NCBI GenBank assembly: GCA_015233495.1
Contig: JADFXQ010000004.1
Span: 22,976-69,226 of the forward strand
DNA from: Candidatus Omnitrophota bacterium
Lineage (GTDB): Bacteria; Omnitrophota; Gorgyraeia; Zapsychrales; Zapsychraceae
Length of the DNA: 46,251 bases
Direction: 5' to 3'
Of this stretch, positions 34,191 to 44,013 are shown one piece after another (the first letter of the stretch is position 1; the number at the start of each line of letters is the position of its first letter). The position numbers were made by a program, and so were the translations under genes. The notes under the pieces were generated by a model. That model was not told the origin of the DNA and ran no database searches. It worked only from the letters and a program-made list of their open reading frames with translations.

Positions 34191-35864
34191 ATGGGGAAGC
34201 GGTTTTTTTACAGTCACTTAACATCCATTTTTGCCTTACTGGTTTTAGCCTATTTTTTCCTCATGCTTGGCAACGGATCCGTCAGTCTCACCCATCCGGA
34301 CGAAGTCTTTTACATCGACAGCGCAAAAGAAATGCTAGCTCATAATAGCTGGTTCACTCCGATGATTTTTGATCATATCCAATTTGAAAAGCCTTTTTTG
34401 GCTTTCGCGATGTTTATGACCGCGATAAAAGCCTTTGGCCTTAATCCGGCCGCAGCGCGGTTTTTTCCCGCCTTGTTCGCAATCATCGGTGTGATGTCGG
34501 TTTACGGCATTGCCATAATTTTATTTCGCAATCGCCGGGTGGCTTTTTTGTCCGGTTTAGTTTTGGCTACTAGTTTCATTTACATGGCTTTGGCGCGCGC
34601 TGTGCTTACCGACATGATTTTCACGACCTGGGTCAGTTTGTCGACTGGCGCTTTTTGTCTGGCTTATTATTCCCGGGAAAAGCGGGCGGGAGCAACGCTG
34701 GCCGCTTTTGTGTTCATGGCGGCAGCCGTGTTGACCAAAGGTTTATTGGGAATTTGTTTCCCTCTGACCACCTTGATTTTATTTTTAATTTATCAGCGGG
34801 ATTTAAAATTTTTATGGCAGGGTTCCATGGTCTGGGGTTTTCTATTAATGTTAGCATTGGCCGTTCCTTGGCACGTCATGATGTATCAGCGCTATGGCGA
34901 CTTTTTTTTGTATGAATATTTTGGCAATGTGCATATTCGGCGTTTATATGCGGCGGAACATCCTAAACTCAATACGCCTTTTTTTTATCCGGGTTTGATG
35001 TTCGCCGGGATTATGCCCTGGAGTTTGTTTTGGTTTCCGGCGGCGCAAAATGTGTGGCAGCGGTTTCAGGAAAAATCCGGCGACCGGGATAAAATCTTTT
35101 TTTTGCTGGCCTGGATGTTGGCGATTTTAGCGTTTATTCAACCCGCGGCTTCAAAATTGGCGAGTTATGTGTTTCCTTTATTTCCAGCCGTCGCGATTTT
35201 TATTGCTTATTATTTAGACCGCGCCTTATCATTATCCGTGTCTACGGGGAACAACCGCGGTTTAGCGGGGTGCGGTTACGCGATGAGCCTGATTTTATGG
35301 GGAATCGCCGGCGGGGGGATATTGGCGGGTTTGAAATACCCCGCAGTCATCAAAGAGATGACTCCGGTATATATTACGGCTGGCGCAGCTGTCGTTGTAG
35401 CTTTATTGATTTTCACAGCGGCGCGGCAAGGCAATTTTATCCGCATGATTTTTTTCTTCCCGGCTTTGAGCGGGGTTTTGTTGTTAGCGCTATTTCTGGG
35501 ACGGCCTTATGCGGAGCCGTGGGTGTCTTGTCAGGACGTCAGCCGAGCCCTGCTAAAGGAGGATACCTCCGGCAATCCGGTCATTGCCAGCAAGTTTTAT
35601 GTCCGGGGTGTCTGGTATTACACTGGTTTGCCGACGGCGGTTATGGATATCAATGGGGAAGGATTTTGGAGCCCGCATCCCATTCCGTTTTTAAATGACG
35701 ATAAAAAGGTTTTGGAATTTTTGCTCCAACAAAAAGTAACGTTCGCAGTAGTGAAAGAAAGCAATAGCCAAGACTTAAAACGGATTCTCGCGAATCAGCC
35801 TTTTCGTTCGCGGGAGCTCTATGGCAAAGCGGGGAAATATATTTTGAGGATTGAAAAACAGTAG
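34191..35864 (+). CDS. ArnT/PMT-like membrane glycosyltransferase
   Basis: A 557-residue GT-C enzyme with about twelve membrane helices. The first periplasmic loop has SLTHPDEVFYIDSAKEM and HIQFEKPFLAF, the Asp-Glu and E/KPP-like motifs of the ArnT family, which moves aminoarabinose or other sugars from undecaprenyl phosphate to lipid A or proteins. Later come AAARFFPALFAIIGV, RAVLTDMIFTTWV and AGIMPWSLFW. A soluble tail of about 100 residues follows the last helix. The start at 34191 (AGAAGGATGGCCTA upstream) is preferred over an in-frame codon inside gpmI. Acceptor and sugar are not determinable. Confidence 0.8.
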   Translation: MGKRFFYSHLTSIFALLVLAYFFLMLGNGSVSLTHPDEVFYIDSAKEMLAHNSWFTPMIFDHIQFEKPFLAFAMFMTAIKAFGLNPAAARFFPALFAIIGVMSVYGIAIILFRNRRVAFLSGLVLATSFIYMALARAVLTDMIFTTWVSLSTGAFCLAYYSREKRAGATLAAFVFMAAAVLTKGLLGICFPLTTLILFLIYQRDLKFLWQGSMVWGFLLMLALAVPWHVMMYQRYGDFFLYEYFGNVHIRRLYAAEHPKLNTPFFYPGLMFAGIMPWSLFWFPAAQNVWQRFQEKSGDRDKIFFLLAWMLAILAFIQPAASKLASYVFPLFPAVAIFIAYYLDRALSLSVSTGNNRGLAGCGYAMSLILWGIAGGGILAGLKYPAVIKEMTPVYITAGAAVVVALLIFTAARQGNFIRMIFFFPALSGVLLLALFLGRPYAEPWVSCQDVSRALLKEDTSGNPVIASKFYVRGVWYYTGLPTAVMDINGEGFWSPHPIPFLNDDKKVLEFLLQQKVTFAVVKESNSQDLKRILANQPFRSRELYGKAGKYILRIEKQ

Positions 35865-35905
35865 ACGCCGTATAGCGGGCGGGGAACAGGGAGCGGCGGA
35901 CAGTC

Positions 35906-36781
35906 ATGATATTTGAACTGCAAATAACCAATGTCCCTGACTTGGAGCAGCTGCGCTCGATTTTGGCAGGCGCGGGAATCACGGCTGTGGATTTGGCAGA
36001 AATTGACCAGCCGGGTGATCTGCCCGCTTTGGCGATTTATCGGGAATCCTCGGCGGAGACAAGGCGGTTACGGGCCGCTTTCAGAAAAATTATTCCGGTG
36101 GAATGCGGCTTGATTTTGCGGGAGCTTAAAGTTGCGGATTGGCGGGATAAATGGAAAGAAGATTTTCAAGCTTTTCAATTGTCATCGCGGTTTGACGTTG
36201 TCCCGGCTTGGGACACAAAATATCTTCCTACGCCAAGAATGCCGATCCGTATGGATACTAGCCTGGCCTTTGGCACGGGTTTGCATGAAACAACCCGATT
36301 CATGGTAAAGCTTTTGGAAGGCGTTATTGAGCAGGTGGATAGTTTTTTTGATATTGGCGCCGGCACCGGCATTCTGGCGATCGCGGCATCTTTTTTGGGA
36401 GTCAAATTGGTAGAGGCCGTTGAAATCGACCCGGACGCGGTTAAAGTGGCACGGCAAAATTTTCGCCGCAACAAATTGTCCGTTCCGCGGATTTTTCGCC
36501 AAGATATTGGCAAATGTCTGCGGCATAAACAATATGATTACGTAGCCGCGAATTTGATTACCCCGGATTTGATGCGCTTGAGCGATAAAATTGTTTCATT
36601 TGTTGCCCCGGGAAAATATTTGGCGCTATCCGGGATTTCTTTGGAAAATTATGACTTGATCAGAAAACACTTTTCTAAATATCCTTTTCATTACGTTAAA
36701 GCGGTCAAAGGCAAAGAATGGGTAGCGCTGTTGTGCCGCAGGACAGCAGACAATAGACGTTGGACCGGTGAGCTTCGATAA
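35906..36781 (+). CDS. prmA: Ribosomal protein L11 methyltransferase
   Basis: PrmA trimethylates lysines and the N-terminus of ribosomal protein uL11. The 291-residue protein matches E. coli PrmA in length. The N-terminal substrate domain (about 1-100) ends DWRDKWKEDFQAF. The methyltransferase core has AFGTGLHETTRFMVKLLE, motif I FFDIGAGTGILAIAASFLG, AVEIDPDAVKVARQN, and YVAANLITPDLM (the N-L-I/L motif near the active site). It lies between the ArnT-like gene and thyA and ends three bases before the latter. Confidence 0.93.
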   Translation: MIFELQITNVPDLEQLRSILAGAGITAVDLAEIDQPGDLPALAIYRESSAETRRLRAAFRKIIPVECGLILRELKVADWRDKWKEDFQAFQLSSRFDVVPAWDTKYLPTPRMPIRMDTSLAFGTGLHETTRFMVKLLEGVIEQVDSFFDIGAGTGILAIAASFLGVKLVEAVEIDPDAVKVARQNFRRNKLSVPRIFRQDIGKCLRHKQYDYVAANLITPDLMRLSDKIVSFVAPGKYLALSGISLENYDLIRKHFSKYPFHYVKAVKGKEWVALLCRRTADNRRWTGELR

Positions 36782-36784
36782 AAT

Positions 36785-37600
36785 ATGCGCCAATATTTAG
36801 AGCTTGTTCAACATGTTCTTGATCACGGGGAGACCAAAAAGGACCGCACTGGCACGGGAACCATTTCGGTATTTGGGTATCAAATGCGGTTTGATTTGCG
36901 CGAAGGGTTTCCGATTGTTACCACGAAAAAAATTTTATTCCCAGCGGTGGTTTGGGAGCTGTTGTGGTTTTTACGCGGGTCGACCAATATTCAGGATGAT
37001 TTGACGCAACACACCCCGATCTGGAATGCCTGGGCGAATAACCAGGGCGAGCTCGGTCCGGTTTATGGGTATCAGTGGCGCAAGTGGGATAAATTCACTT
37101 GGGATGATCAAGCGCGGCAATACCGTAAAGAACATATCGATCAAATCCGCCAGGCTTTGGCAATGATCGAAACGGATCCTGATTCACGTCGGATTATTAT
37201 CAGCGCTTGGAACGTGGCCGATTTATACCGGATGGCTTTGCCGCCTTGTCACGCGTTTTTTCAATTTGGGGTGGTGAAGGGACGTTTGGATTGTCAGTTG
37301 TACCAACGTTCCGCGGACATTGCGCTTGGCGTGCCTTTTAACATCAGCAGTTACGCTTTATTATTAGCGATGTTTGCCCAAGAATGCGGATTAACGCCGG
37401 GATTTTTTATTCATACTTTGGGCGACGCCCATATCTACCTTAACCACATCGAAGGGTTAAAAACGCAATTGAACCGCGTTCCGAAAAAATTGCCGAGTTT
37501 GCTTTTGCCGTCTAAGCCGGTTTTAGAAATGAGGTTTGCGGACATTGAACTGGTCGATTATCAATATGCTGATTTTATAAAATTCCCGATTGCCGTATGA
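36785..37600 (+). CDS. thyA: Thymidylate synthase (ThyA type)
   Basis: ThyA methylates dUMP to dTMP with methylenetetrahydrofolate, yielding dihydrofolate. The 271-residue sequence has the N-terminal [29 protein letters not shown], the catalytic Cys in [12 protein letters not shown], and the dUMP-binding [26 protein letters not shown]. The folate-site [12 protein letters not shown] and the C-terminal IKFPIAV are also present. The TGA overlaps the folA ATG (ATGA, 37597-37600), coupling it to the enzyme that regenerates tetrahydrofolate. Confidence 0.98.
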   Translation: MRQYLELVQHVLDHGETKKDRTGTGTISVFGYQMRFDLREGFPIVTTKKILFPAVVWELLWFLRGSTNIQDDLTQHTPIWNAWANNQGELGPVYGYQWRKWDKFTWDDQARQYRKEHIDQIRQALAMIETDPDSRRIIISAWNVADLYRMALPPCHAFFQFGVVKGRLDCQLYQRSADIALGVPFNISSYALLLAMFAQECGLTPGFFIHTLGDAHIYLNHIEGLKTQLNRVPKKLPSLLLPSKPVLEMRFADIELVDYQYADFIKFPIAV

Positions 37601-38139
37601 AAACAAAATTTTCCATGATTGCCGCAGTTGACGCCAACTTGGGGATAGGCCGGGAAGGGAAGCTGCCCTGGTCGATTGCTCCGGATATGCGGCATTTTAA
37701 AGAATTGACTTTAGCCGCGCCGCCGGGGAAAAAAAATGTCGTGGTCATGGGACGCAAAACCTGGGAATCTCTCCCCGAGAAATTTCGACCGCTTCCCGGG
37801 CGTTGGAATGCGGTGATTTCCTCTCAGCGCGATTTTGGATTGCCGCAGGAAGTTTTACTCTCGCCGGATTTCCGGTCGGTTTTTTCTTCGCTCGAAAAAT
37901 TATGGGGTGACACGGTGGGGGAAATTTTTATTATCGGCGGGGCAGCAGTTTTCAAAGAGGGTTTAAATGACGCCGGTTGTGAACGGTTGTATCTGACGCG
38001 GATCTTAAAGGATTTTTGCTGTGATGTTTTTTTTCCGGCTTTCGAGCCGGGGTTCGCCTTAACGCAGGAATCTCCGCCGGGGACTTTTTGCGGAATCGAA
38101 TATTATTTTGCCGAGTATCGGCGGAGATTGAGAAAATAA
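37597..38139 (+). CDS. folA: Dihydrofolate reductase
   Basis: DHFR reduces dihydrofolate, made by ThyA, to tetrahydrofolate with NADPH. The 180 residues contain [32 protein letters not shown], with the substrate-site Trp and the acidic residue (Asp) in helix [24 protein letters not shown] is the NADPH site, and [15 protein letters not shown] is the second nucleotide loop. It is a little longer than the E. coli enzyme. It is translationally coupled to thyA and ends the operon; an AT-rich spacer follows. Confidence 0.96.
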   Translation: MKTKFSMIAAVDANLGIGREGKLPWSIAPDMRHFKELTLAAPPGKKNVVVMGRKTWESLPEKFRPLPGRWNAVISSQRDFGLPQEVLLSPDFRSVFSSLEKLWGDTVGEIFIIGGAAVFKEGLNDAGCERLYLTRILKDFCCDVFFPAFEPGFALTQESPPGTFCGIEYYFAEYRRRLRK

Positions 38140-38170
38140 ACAAGGCGTAGCTTTTTTTCAAATTATCATT

Positions 38171-38176
38171 TATAAT
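38171..38176 (+). promoter_or_regulatory. Candidate -10 box for the response regulator gene
   Basis: A perfect TATAAT sits in an AT-rich stretch 72 bases upstream of the regulator ATG. No convincing -35 lies at the right distance, so activator control or another mode is possible. A small hairpin (TTGGC with GCCAA, about 38212-38229) lies in the leader. Confidence 0.4.
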
Positions 38177-38247
38177 AGAAATAGAAACATTGACGGGTGA
38201 TTATTTATCCTATTGGCTGTAAGGGCCAACTGATCCTGTGAGTTTAT

Positions 38248-39432
38248 ATGCCGGATAAACGCCTCTCCGATAAATCTATTCTTCTCATCGATGACGATGA
38301 CTCCCTCAGACAGACCCTGGCCATGCTTTTTGAAACCCGCGGATATAAAGTAACCACAGCGGCTACCGGTCAAGAGGCTTTACAGCGCGTGGCCTCCCGG
38401 CCGGATTTGATTCTTTTAGATTTGATGCTGCCGGACCAAAATGGATTTGATGTTTGCCGCAAATTGAAATCGGACGCGCACGCCAGTTTAACTCCGATCA
38501 TTATTTTGAGCGCCAAAATTTTATCCGGCGACATTGTGGAAGGGCTTTATCTCGGCGCGGACGATTATTTGACCAAGCCTTTTGATTTCGAAGAGTTGGT
38601 CGCGCGCGTGGAAGCGGTGATGCGCCGGGCCAGCGTTTTTCGGAAAAGTTTGACCAATCAAACGCGCGAAGAAGAAGTCATTGTAGAACTGCGCCGCATC
38701 ATCGAAGATCGGAGGGTGTCTTCTTTTTTTCAGCCGATCTACGCGTTGCCCTCCGGCGATGTTTTCGGATATGAAATTTTAACCCGGCCGGACAGCAGCG
38801 CTTTATTGGCGAATCCCGAGCTTTTATTTAAAGCGGCATTGCAGTTCGGCTGCTACGAGGAATTGGAATTCTTAGGTTGGGAAATGGCTTTGCAAAGATG
38901 TCAGGGGATCCCTCCGAAACAAAAAATGTTTTTTAACTGCAACCCTTATTTTGTCGAAGGGACCCAAATTTCCCAAGTTAAAAATTTGTTCGCTAAACAT
39001 AACGTTGATTCCCGCGATGTGGTTCTGGAAATCACCGAACGTTCAGCGATCGGTGATTATCACGGTTTTTTCAATCAGCTGCGGATCTATCGTGATTATG
39101 GCTTCAGTTTTGCCGTGGATGATGTCGGAGGAGGGTATTCCAGCTTGGAGTCGATTGTGGAGACCAAACCGGAGATTGTGAAAATTGATTATCATATAAT
39201 CAATGGGATTGATCGCGATAATATCAAAAAAAGTTTGGTGAAATTTGTTTTAGCTTTTTCCCGGGAAAACCATATCCGGGTGGTAGCGGAAGGAATTGAA
39301 ACCGAAGCGGAATTAAACACGGTTCAGAAATTAGGCGTTGAGCTTGGGCAAGGTTATTATTTGTGCCGGCCGAAGCAGAATATAAGTTCCATTCCTCCCA
39401 ATTGTTTTCTTGCGGAAATTCCCGCGAAATAA
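38248..39432 (+). CDS. Response regulator with EAL-type phosphodiesterase domain
   Basis: A 394-residue two-domain regulator. The receiver domain (1-125) has the acidic pocket DDDD (15-18), phospho-acceptor D58 in LILLDLMLPD, and K110 in DDYLTKPFD. The EAL domain (about 150-390) has FFQPIYALPSGDVFGYEILTRP, so the signature is EIL (E176). Also present are E261 in LEITE, the DD pair 291-292 in FAVDDVGGG, K312 in VKID, E348 in VAEGIET and Q368 in GQGYY. With these ligands present, c-di-GMP hydrolysis to pGpG is plausible despite the Ala to Ile change. No kinase gene is adjacent. It could act on the PilZ protein or pilus genes here. Confidence 0.9.
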   Translation: MPDKRLSDKSILLIDDDDSLRQTLAMLFETRGYKVTTAATGQEALQRVASRPDLILLDLMLPDQNGFDVCRKLKSDAHASLTPIIILSAKILSGDIVEGLYLGADDYLTKPFDFEELVARVEAVMRRASVFRKSLTNQTREEEVIVELRRIIEDRRVSSFFQPIYALPSGDVFGYEILTRPDSSALLANPELLFKAALQFGCYEELEFLGWEMALQRCQGIPPKQKMFFNCNPYFVEGTQISQVKNLFAKHNVDSRDVVLEITERSAIGDYHGFFNQLRIYRDYGFSFAVDDVGGGYSSLESIVETKPEIVKIDYHIINGIDRDNIKKSLVKFVLAFSRENHIRVVAEGIETEAELNTVQKLGVELGQGYYLCRPKQNISSIPPNCFLAEIPAK

Positions 39433-39465
39433 TTATTTTACTCCTCGCGATATTCAAAGATTGAA

Positions 39466-39493
39466 TTGCTTTTGATAATTATTTAAGTATAAT
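39466..39493 (+). promoter_or_regulatory. Candidate promoter for glgB
   Basis: TATAAT (39488-39493) is a perfect -10. A weak -35 (TTGCTT, 39466-39471) lies 16 bases upstream. The leader would be about 43 bases to the ATG at 39543, which has no strong ribosome-binding site. Confidence 0.5.
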
Positions 39494-39542
39494 AAACACA
39501 AATTTTCGTATCGGGCTTTTTTTCGTAACAGCTTGAAATTTC

Positions 39543-41594
39543 ATGACTAAAAAACTTCCGGAAAATTTTTTGTTGCCTGAAATGTCTTCATCGGGACCAG
39601 CTTTCGGTCAGCCATCGACCGCGGTTGATTTTACCTTGCAAAATACCGCTGAACAGAACGCGTCCCATCTAAGATATGCGGGTTTCAAAGGATCTTTTCT
39701 TACCGATCAGGATATTTATCTCTTTAAAGAAGGCACGCATTATCATTTATTTGACAAATTGGGGGCACATCCGGCGGTGTTCAACCAGGTGGCGGGTGTT
39801 CATTTTGCCGTTTGGGCGCCGAACGCCTCGTATGTCGCGGTTATCGGAGATTTTAACGGCTGGGATAAAGGCGCGCATCATTTGACCGGCCGCGCGGACG
39901 GGTCCGGGATTTGGGAATGTTTTGTCCCGGGCGCCTGCAAAGGACAAAAATACAAATATTTTATCCATTCTCGATTCGATAATTTTCAAATTGATAAAGC
40001 CGATCCCTACGCGTTTTTTAGTGAAAATCCCCCGCATACCGCGTCGGTGATTTGGGATTTGGACTATGCCTGGAACGACTCTGATTGGATGAAGCGTCGG
40101 TCTCAGTCCAATTCTCACCGGGCGCCGCTTTCTATTTATGAAGTTCATCTGGGATCATGGCGGCGCAAAAGCCATGAAGGCAATCGGGCGCTCACTTATC
40201 GGGAATTGGCAGTCGAATTGGTCCAATATTTGAAAGATATCGGCTTCACGCACGTTGAGTTTATGCCAGTCATGGAACATCCGTTTTCCGGATCCTGGGG
40301 ATATCAGACCACCGGATATTTCGCGCCTACTTCGCGTCACGGCACGCCGCAGGATTTTATGTTTTTGATTGACGCTTTGCACCAGGCGGGAATCGGGGTG
40401 ATTTTGGATTGGGTGCCGTCGCATTTTCCTTCCGACGGTCATGGTCTGGCGTATTTTGACGGGACTCATTTGTTTGAGCATTCCGACCCGCGCAAAGGTT
40501 TTCATCCGGATTGGAAATGTTATGTCTTTAACAATGGCCGCAATGAGATCAAAGAATTTTTGATTTCCAGCGCTATGTTTTGGCTGGAAAAATACCACGC
40601 GGACGGGATCCGGGTCGACGCGGTGGCCTCAATGCTGTATCTGGATTATTCCCGGCAAGAGGGAGATTGGGCGCCCAATATTTACGGGGGCCGGGAGAAT
40701 TTGGAATCGATAGCTTTTATTCAAAACCTTAATAAAGCCGTGTATCATTTTCACCCAGACATTCAGATGATCGCGGAAGAATCGACGGCCTGGGGAAATG
40801 TTTCCCGGCCCGTGCATATCGGAGGTTTGGGCTTTGGCATGAAGTGGAACATGGGATGGATGCATGACACCTTAGTTTATTTTTCCAAAGATCCGGTTTA
40901 CCGAAAATATCACCAGAATGATTTAACGTTCAGTATGCTTTATGCCTATACCGAGAATTTTTTATTATCCTTATCGCACGACGAGGTAGTGCACGGCAAA
41001 GGATCTTTGATCACGAAAATGCCCAATGACGATTGGCAAAAATTTGCCAATCTGCGGCTTTTGTTCGGTTATATGTACGGTCATCCGGGCAAGAAATTGA
41101 TTTTTATGGGGGGGGAATTGGCCCAGTGGTCGGAGTGGCGGCATGAGGGCAGTTTGGATTGGCATCTTTTGCAATATGACCGCCATCAGGGCGTTTATCA
41201 GTGGATGAAAGATCTGAACCACTTATACAGCCGTGAGCTGGCGTTGCACACTTATGATTTTGAGCCGAAAGGTTTTCTCTGGATCGACGCCGGAGATTGG
41301 GAAAAGAGCATTCTTAATTTCACCCGCCGGGCAGATCGGCGCTTGGAGGATATTTTGGTGGTTGCCAATTTTACGCCCACCCCCCGGGAAAATTATTTGG
41401 TAGGCGTGCCGACCAAAGGGACTTGGAAAGTTTTGCTTAATAGCGATGATCCCCGGTATTTTGGCAGTGGTTACGCGCCGCAGTTGGGATATTCCACCCA
41501 ACCGGTGGCTTATCACGGTCATAAACAGTCCATCTGTTTGCAGATTCCTCCTTTAAGCGTGATGTTTTTAAAGCGTGAGACGGCGTTGGCTTAA
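39543..41594 (+). CDS. glgB: 1,4-alpha-glucan branching enzyme
   Basis: GlgB cuts alpha-1,4 chains and rejoins them as alpha-1,6 branches in glycogen. The 683-residue protein has an N-terminal CBM48 (about 55-170, VHFAVWAPNASYVAVIGDFNGWD) and a GH13 subfamily 9 catalytic barrel. Barrel motifs are VEFMPVMEHPFSGSWGYQ, VILDWVPSHFPSD, the nucleophile in DGIRVDAVASMLYLDY, the acid/base Glu in MIAEESTAWG, and LSHDEVVHGKGS. The C-terminal beta domain ends near PPLSVMFLKR. The first about 45 residues are a low-complexity extension. It is followed four bases later by a GH57 gene. Confidence 0.97.
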   Translation: MTKKLPENFLLPEMSSSGPAFGQPSTAVDFTLQNTAEQNASHLRYAGFKGSFLTDQDIYLFKEGTHYHLFDKLGAHPAVFNQVAGVHFAVWAPNASYVAVIGDFNGWDKGAHHLTGRADGSGIWECFVPGACKGQKYKYFIHSRFDNFQIDKADPYAFFSENPPHTASVIWDLDYAWNDSDWMKRRSQSNSHRAPLSIYEVHLGSWRRKSHEGNRALTYRELAVELVQYLKDIGFTHVEFMPVMEHPFSGSWGYQTTGYFAPTSRHGTPQDFMFLIDALHQAGIGVILDWVPSHFPSDGHGLAYFDGTHLFEHSDPRKGFHPDWKCYVFNNGRNEIKEFLISSAMFWLEKYHADGIRVDAVASMLYLDYSRQEGDWAPNIYGGRENLESIAFIQNLNKAVYHFHPDIQMIAEESTAWGNVSRPVHIGGLGFGMKWNMGWMHDTLVYFSKDPVYRKYHQNDLTFSMLYAYTENFLLSLSHDEVVHGKGSLITKMPNDDWQKFANLRLLFGYMYGHPGKKLIFMGGELAQWSEWRHEGSLDWHLLQYDRHQGVYQWMKDLNHLYSRELALHTYDFEPKGFLWIDAGDWEKSILNFTRRADRRLEDILVVANFTPTPRENYLVGVPTKGTWKVLLNSDDPRYFGSGYAPQLGYSTQPVAYHGHKQSICLQIPPLSVMFLKRETALA

Positions 41595-41598
41595 TCAT

Positions 41599-44013
41599 AT
41601 GAACAAATACATATGCGTTCACGGCCATTTTTATCAACCTCCCCGCGAAAATCCCTGGCTGGAAGAAATTGAGATCCAAGATTCTGCATTCCCCTACAAT
41701 GATTGGAACGAACGCATTACCGCGGAGTGTTATTATCCGAACAGCGCGTCGCGAGTGTTGGACGATCAGGGACGTATCCGGGCGATAATGAACAATTACG
41801 GCCGGATGAGTTTCAATTTCGGTCCGACTTTGTTGTCGTGGCTAAAGCGCAAATCTCCGGAAGTGTATCAAGCGGTTTTGGACGCGGACGGAGAAAGTCA
41901 AGCGCGCTTTTCCGGACATGGCGCGGCAATCGCCCAAGTTTATAATCACATTATAATGCCTTTGGCCAATGACCGGGACAAACGGACCCAGGTGATTTGG
42001 GGGATCAAAGATTTTGAGCATCGGTTTCACCGTTTTCCCGAAGGGATGTGGCTCGCGGAAACCGCGGTGGATACGGCGACGCTGGAAATTTTAGCGGAGT
42101 ATGGTATCCGGTTTACCATTTTGAGTCCTTATCAAGCCCGACGGGTTAAGTTTTCGTCTGCCTCCGATTGGCAGGATGTGTCCGGGGGCAGGGTTGATCC
42201 GAAAAAACCTTATTGGATAAGTTTGCCTTCCGGCCGGAAAATCGCGGTCTTTTTTTATGACGGCGGATTAGCAATGGAAACCGCTTTCGGGGATTTGCTT
42301 AAAGACGGGAACCGGTTTACCCATAAAATTTTGTCGGCATTTTCGCCGGAACATTCCCCGCAGTTGGTCCATATCGCGACGGATGGCGAGACTTACGGGC
42401 ATCATCATAAGTTCGGGAATATGGCGTTATCGTTTCTTTTGCAAAATCATCAGATCAAGCCTACGGTATACGCGGAATTGTTGGAACGTTTTCCGCCCCA
42501 GGCGCAAGTCGAGATTCATGAAAATTCATCCTGGAGCTGCGGCCACGGCATTGAACGCTGGCGCTCCGACTGCGGGTGCCGGATCGGGGGCCCGACCAAG
42601 GTTAATCAACAATGGCGCGCCCATTTGCGTCAGGCCATGGATGGTTTGCGCGATCAATTAAGCGGGATCTATGAAAAGGAAATGACCGGGCTTCTGCCGG
42701 ATCCGTGGAAATTCCGGGACGATTATATCGCATTGATTCTCAATCGCGAGGAACGTTACGCTCAGGAATTTTTACAGACCGCTGCCGGTCGGAGAATATC
42801 TCCGGAAGAAAAGGTCAAAATATTGCGCCTGGCGGAAATGCAGCGCCACGCCTTGCTCATGTATACCAGCTGCGGCTGGTTTTTCGACGATATTTCCGGT
42901 ATAGAGCCGGCGCAGATCATGCAATACGCCGGCCGGGCGATCCAGATCGCCCGCGAGATTTCCGGGCAGGATTTGGAAGAGCCGTATTTAACCATTTTGT
43001 CCCGCGCCAAAAGCAATAATCTTCAGATGGAAGACGGCCGGAAAATTTATGAGGCTTATGTAAAACCGGCAATGATTGATTTGGTCAATGTCGGCGTGCA
43101 CTACGCGATTTCTTCGCTGTTTCAAAAATATCCCCGGGTCGCGAAAATTTACGCTTACACGGTCAAAAATGAAATTTATCATAAAGTGGAATTCGGAAGG
43201 CAATGTTTGCTGATCGGCAAGGCCAGGGTCAAATCCGAGATTACCCATCATGAGCTGGCCGTGGATTTTGCGGTTTTGCATTTCGGGGATTATAATTTGA
43301 GCGCCGGCGGCCGGCTGCACGGACCGGACACGGCGTTTGAAGACATGAGACGCAAGCTGGAGTTGCTTTTTCGCAAAAACAATATTCCGGGTTTGGTCCA
43401 CGCGATCAACCAGAGCTTTGGCGAAAAAAGTTATTCTTTATGGGATCTGTTCAAAAACGAACAAGGCAAAGCGGTAGAACATATTTTTGAATATACGCTT
43501 AAGGATATTGAATCGAAGTTCCGCGAAATTTATAACCAATATTATCCTTTGATGCAGGTGCAACGCAATATTCGGATGTCCCTGCCCAAGGCGTTAGCCG
43601 TAACTGTGGAATTTGTCCTAGTGCGGGACTTGTGCGACCTTTTGGAAAAAGAAACAGAGAATGTCGAACGGCTTACAGTTTTGGTCGCGGAAATGAACCG
43701 CTGGGGATTCACCCGGGATAAAGACCGGATTTCTTTGATCGCTACCCGGCGTTTGGATGCGATGATGCGACGGTTATTTGATTCGTTTGGCGATGTGGTT
43801 TTATTGGAAACGATCACGGCATATATGCGGATTTTGAGCGGTCTCAAATTGGATTGGGACTTATGGCGGCCGCAAGAAACCTATTTCAAAATCGGAAAAA
43901 AATTGTATCATATCATGAAGGAAAAAGAAAAATATCAAGACGAGACGGTGATCCGTTGGTTAAAAGCGTTTGACCAGTTAGGGGGGCTGCTCCATGTTCG
44001 AATTTGTCCGTAA
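41599..44013 (+). CDS. GH57 family glycoside hydrolase with DUF3536-type C-terminus
   Basis: An 804-residue alpha-glucan-active enzyme candidate. The GH57 barrel begins YICVHGHFYQPPRENPWLEEI (HGHFYQP motif). The nucleophile Glu lies in FPEGMWLAETAVDTATLEIL, and the acid/base Asp in HIATDGETYGHHH. The family landmark ENSSWSCGHGIERWRSDCGC follows. The long C-terminal helical half (about 420-804) is of the DUF3536 type. GH57 includes alpha-amylases, branching enzymes and 4-alpha-glucanotransferases; this subtype has no settled activity known to me. It sits between glgB and malQ, which points to glycogen turnover. The ATG at 41599 follows the glgB stop by four bases. Confidence 0.9.
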   Translation: MNKYICVHGHFYQPPRENPWLEEIEIQDSAFPYNDWNERITAECYYPNSASRVLDDQGRIRAIMNNYGRMSFNFGPTLLSWLKRKSPEVYQAVLDADGESQARFSGHGAAIAQVYNHIIMPLANDRDKRTQVIWGIKDFEHRFHRFPEGMWLAETAVDTATLEILAEYGIRFTILSPYQARRVKFSSASDWQDVSGGRVDPKKPYWISLPSGRKIAVFFYDGGLAMETAFGDLLKDGNRFTHKILSAFSPEHSPQLVHIATDGETYGHHHKFGNMALSFLLQNHQIKPTVYAELLERFPPQAQVEIHENSSWSCGHGIERWRSDCGCRIGGPTKVNQQWRAHLRQAMDGLRDQLSGIYEKEMTGLLPDPWKFRDDYIALILNREERYAQEFLQTAAGRRISPEEKVKILRLAEMQRHALLMYTSCGWFFDDISGIEPAQIMQYAGRAIQIAREISGQDLEEPYLTILSRAKSNNLQMEDGRKIYEAYVKPAMIDLVNVGVHYAISSLFQKYPRVAKIYAYTVKNEIYHKVEFGRQCLLIGKARVKSEITHHELAVDFAVLHFGDYNLSAGGRLHGPDTAFEDMRRKLELLFRKNNIPGLVHAINQSFGEKSYSLWDLFKNEQGKAVEHIFEYTLKDIESKFREIYNQYYPLMQVQRNIRMSLPKALAVTVEFVLVRDLCDLLEKETENVERLTVLVAEMNRWGFTRDKDRISLIATRRLDAMMRRLFDSFGDVVLLETITAYMRILSGLKLDWDLWRPQETYFKIGKKLYHIMKEKEKYQDETVIRWLKAFDQLGGLLHVRICP

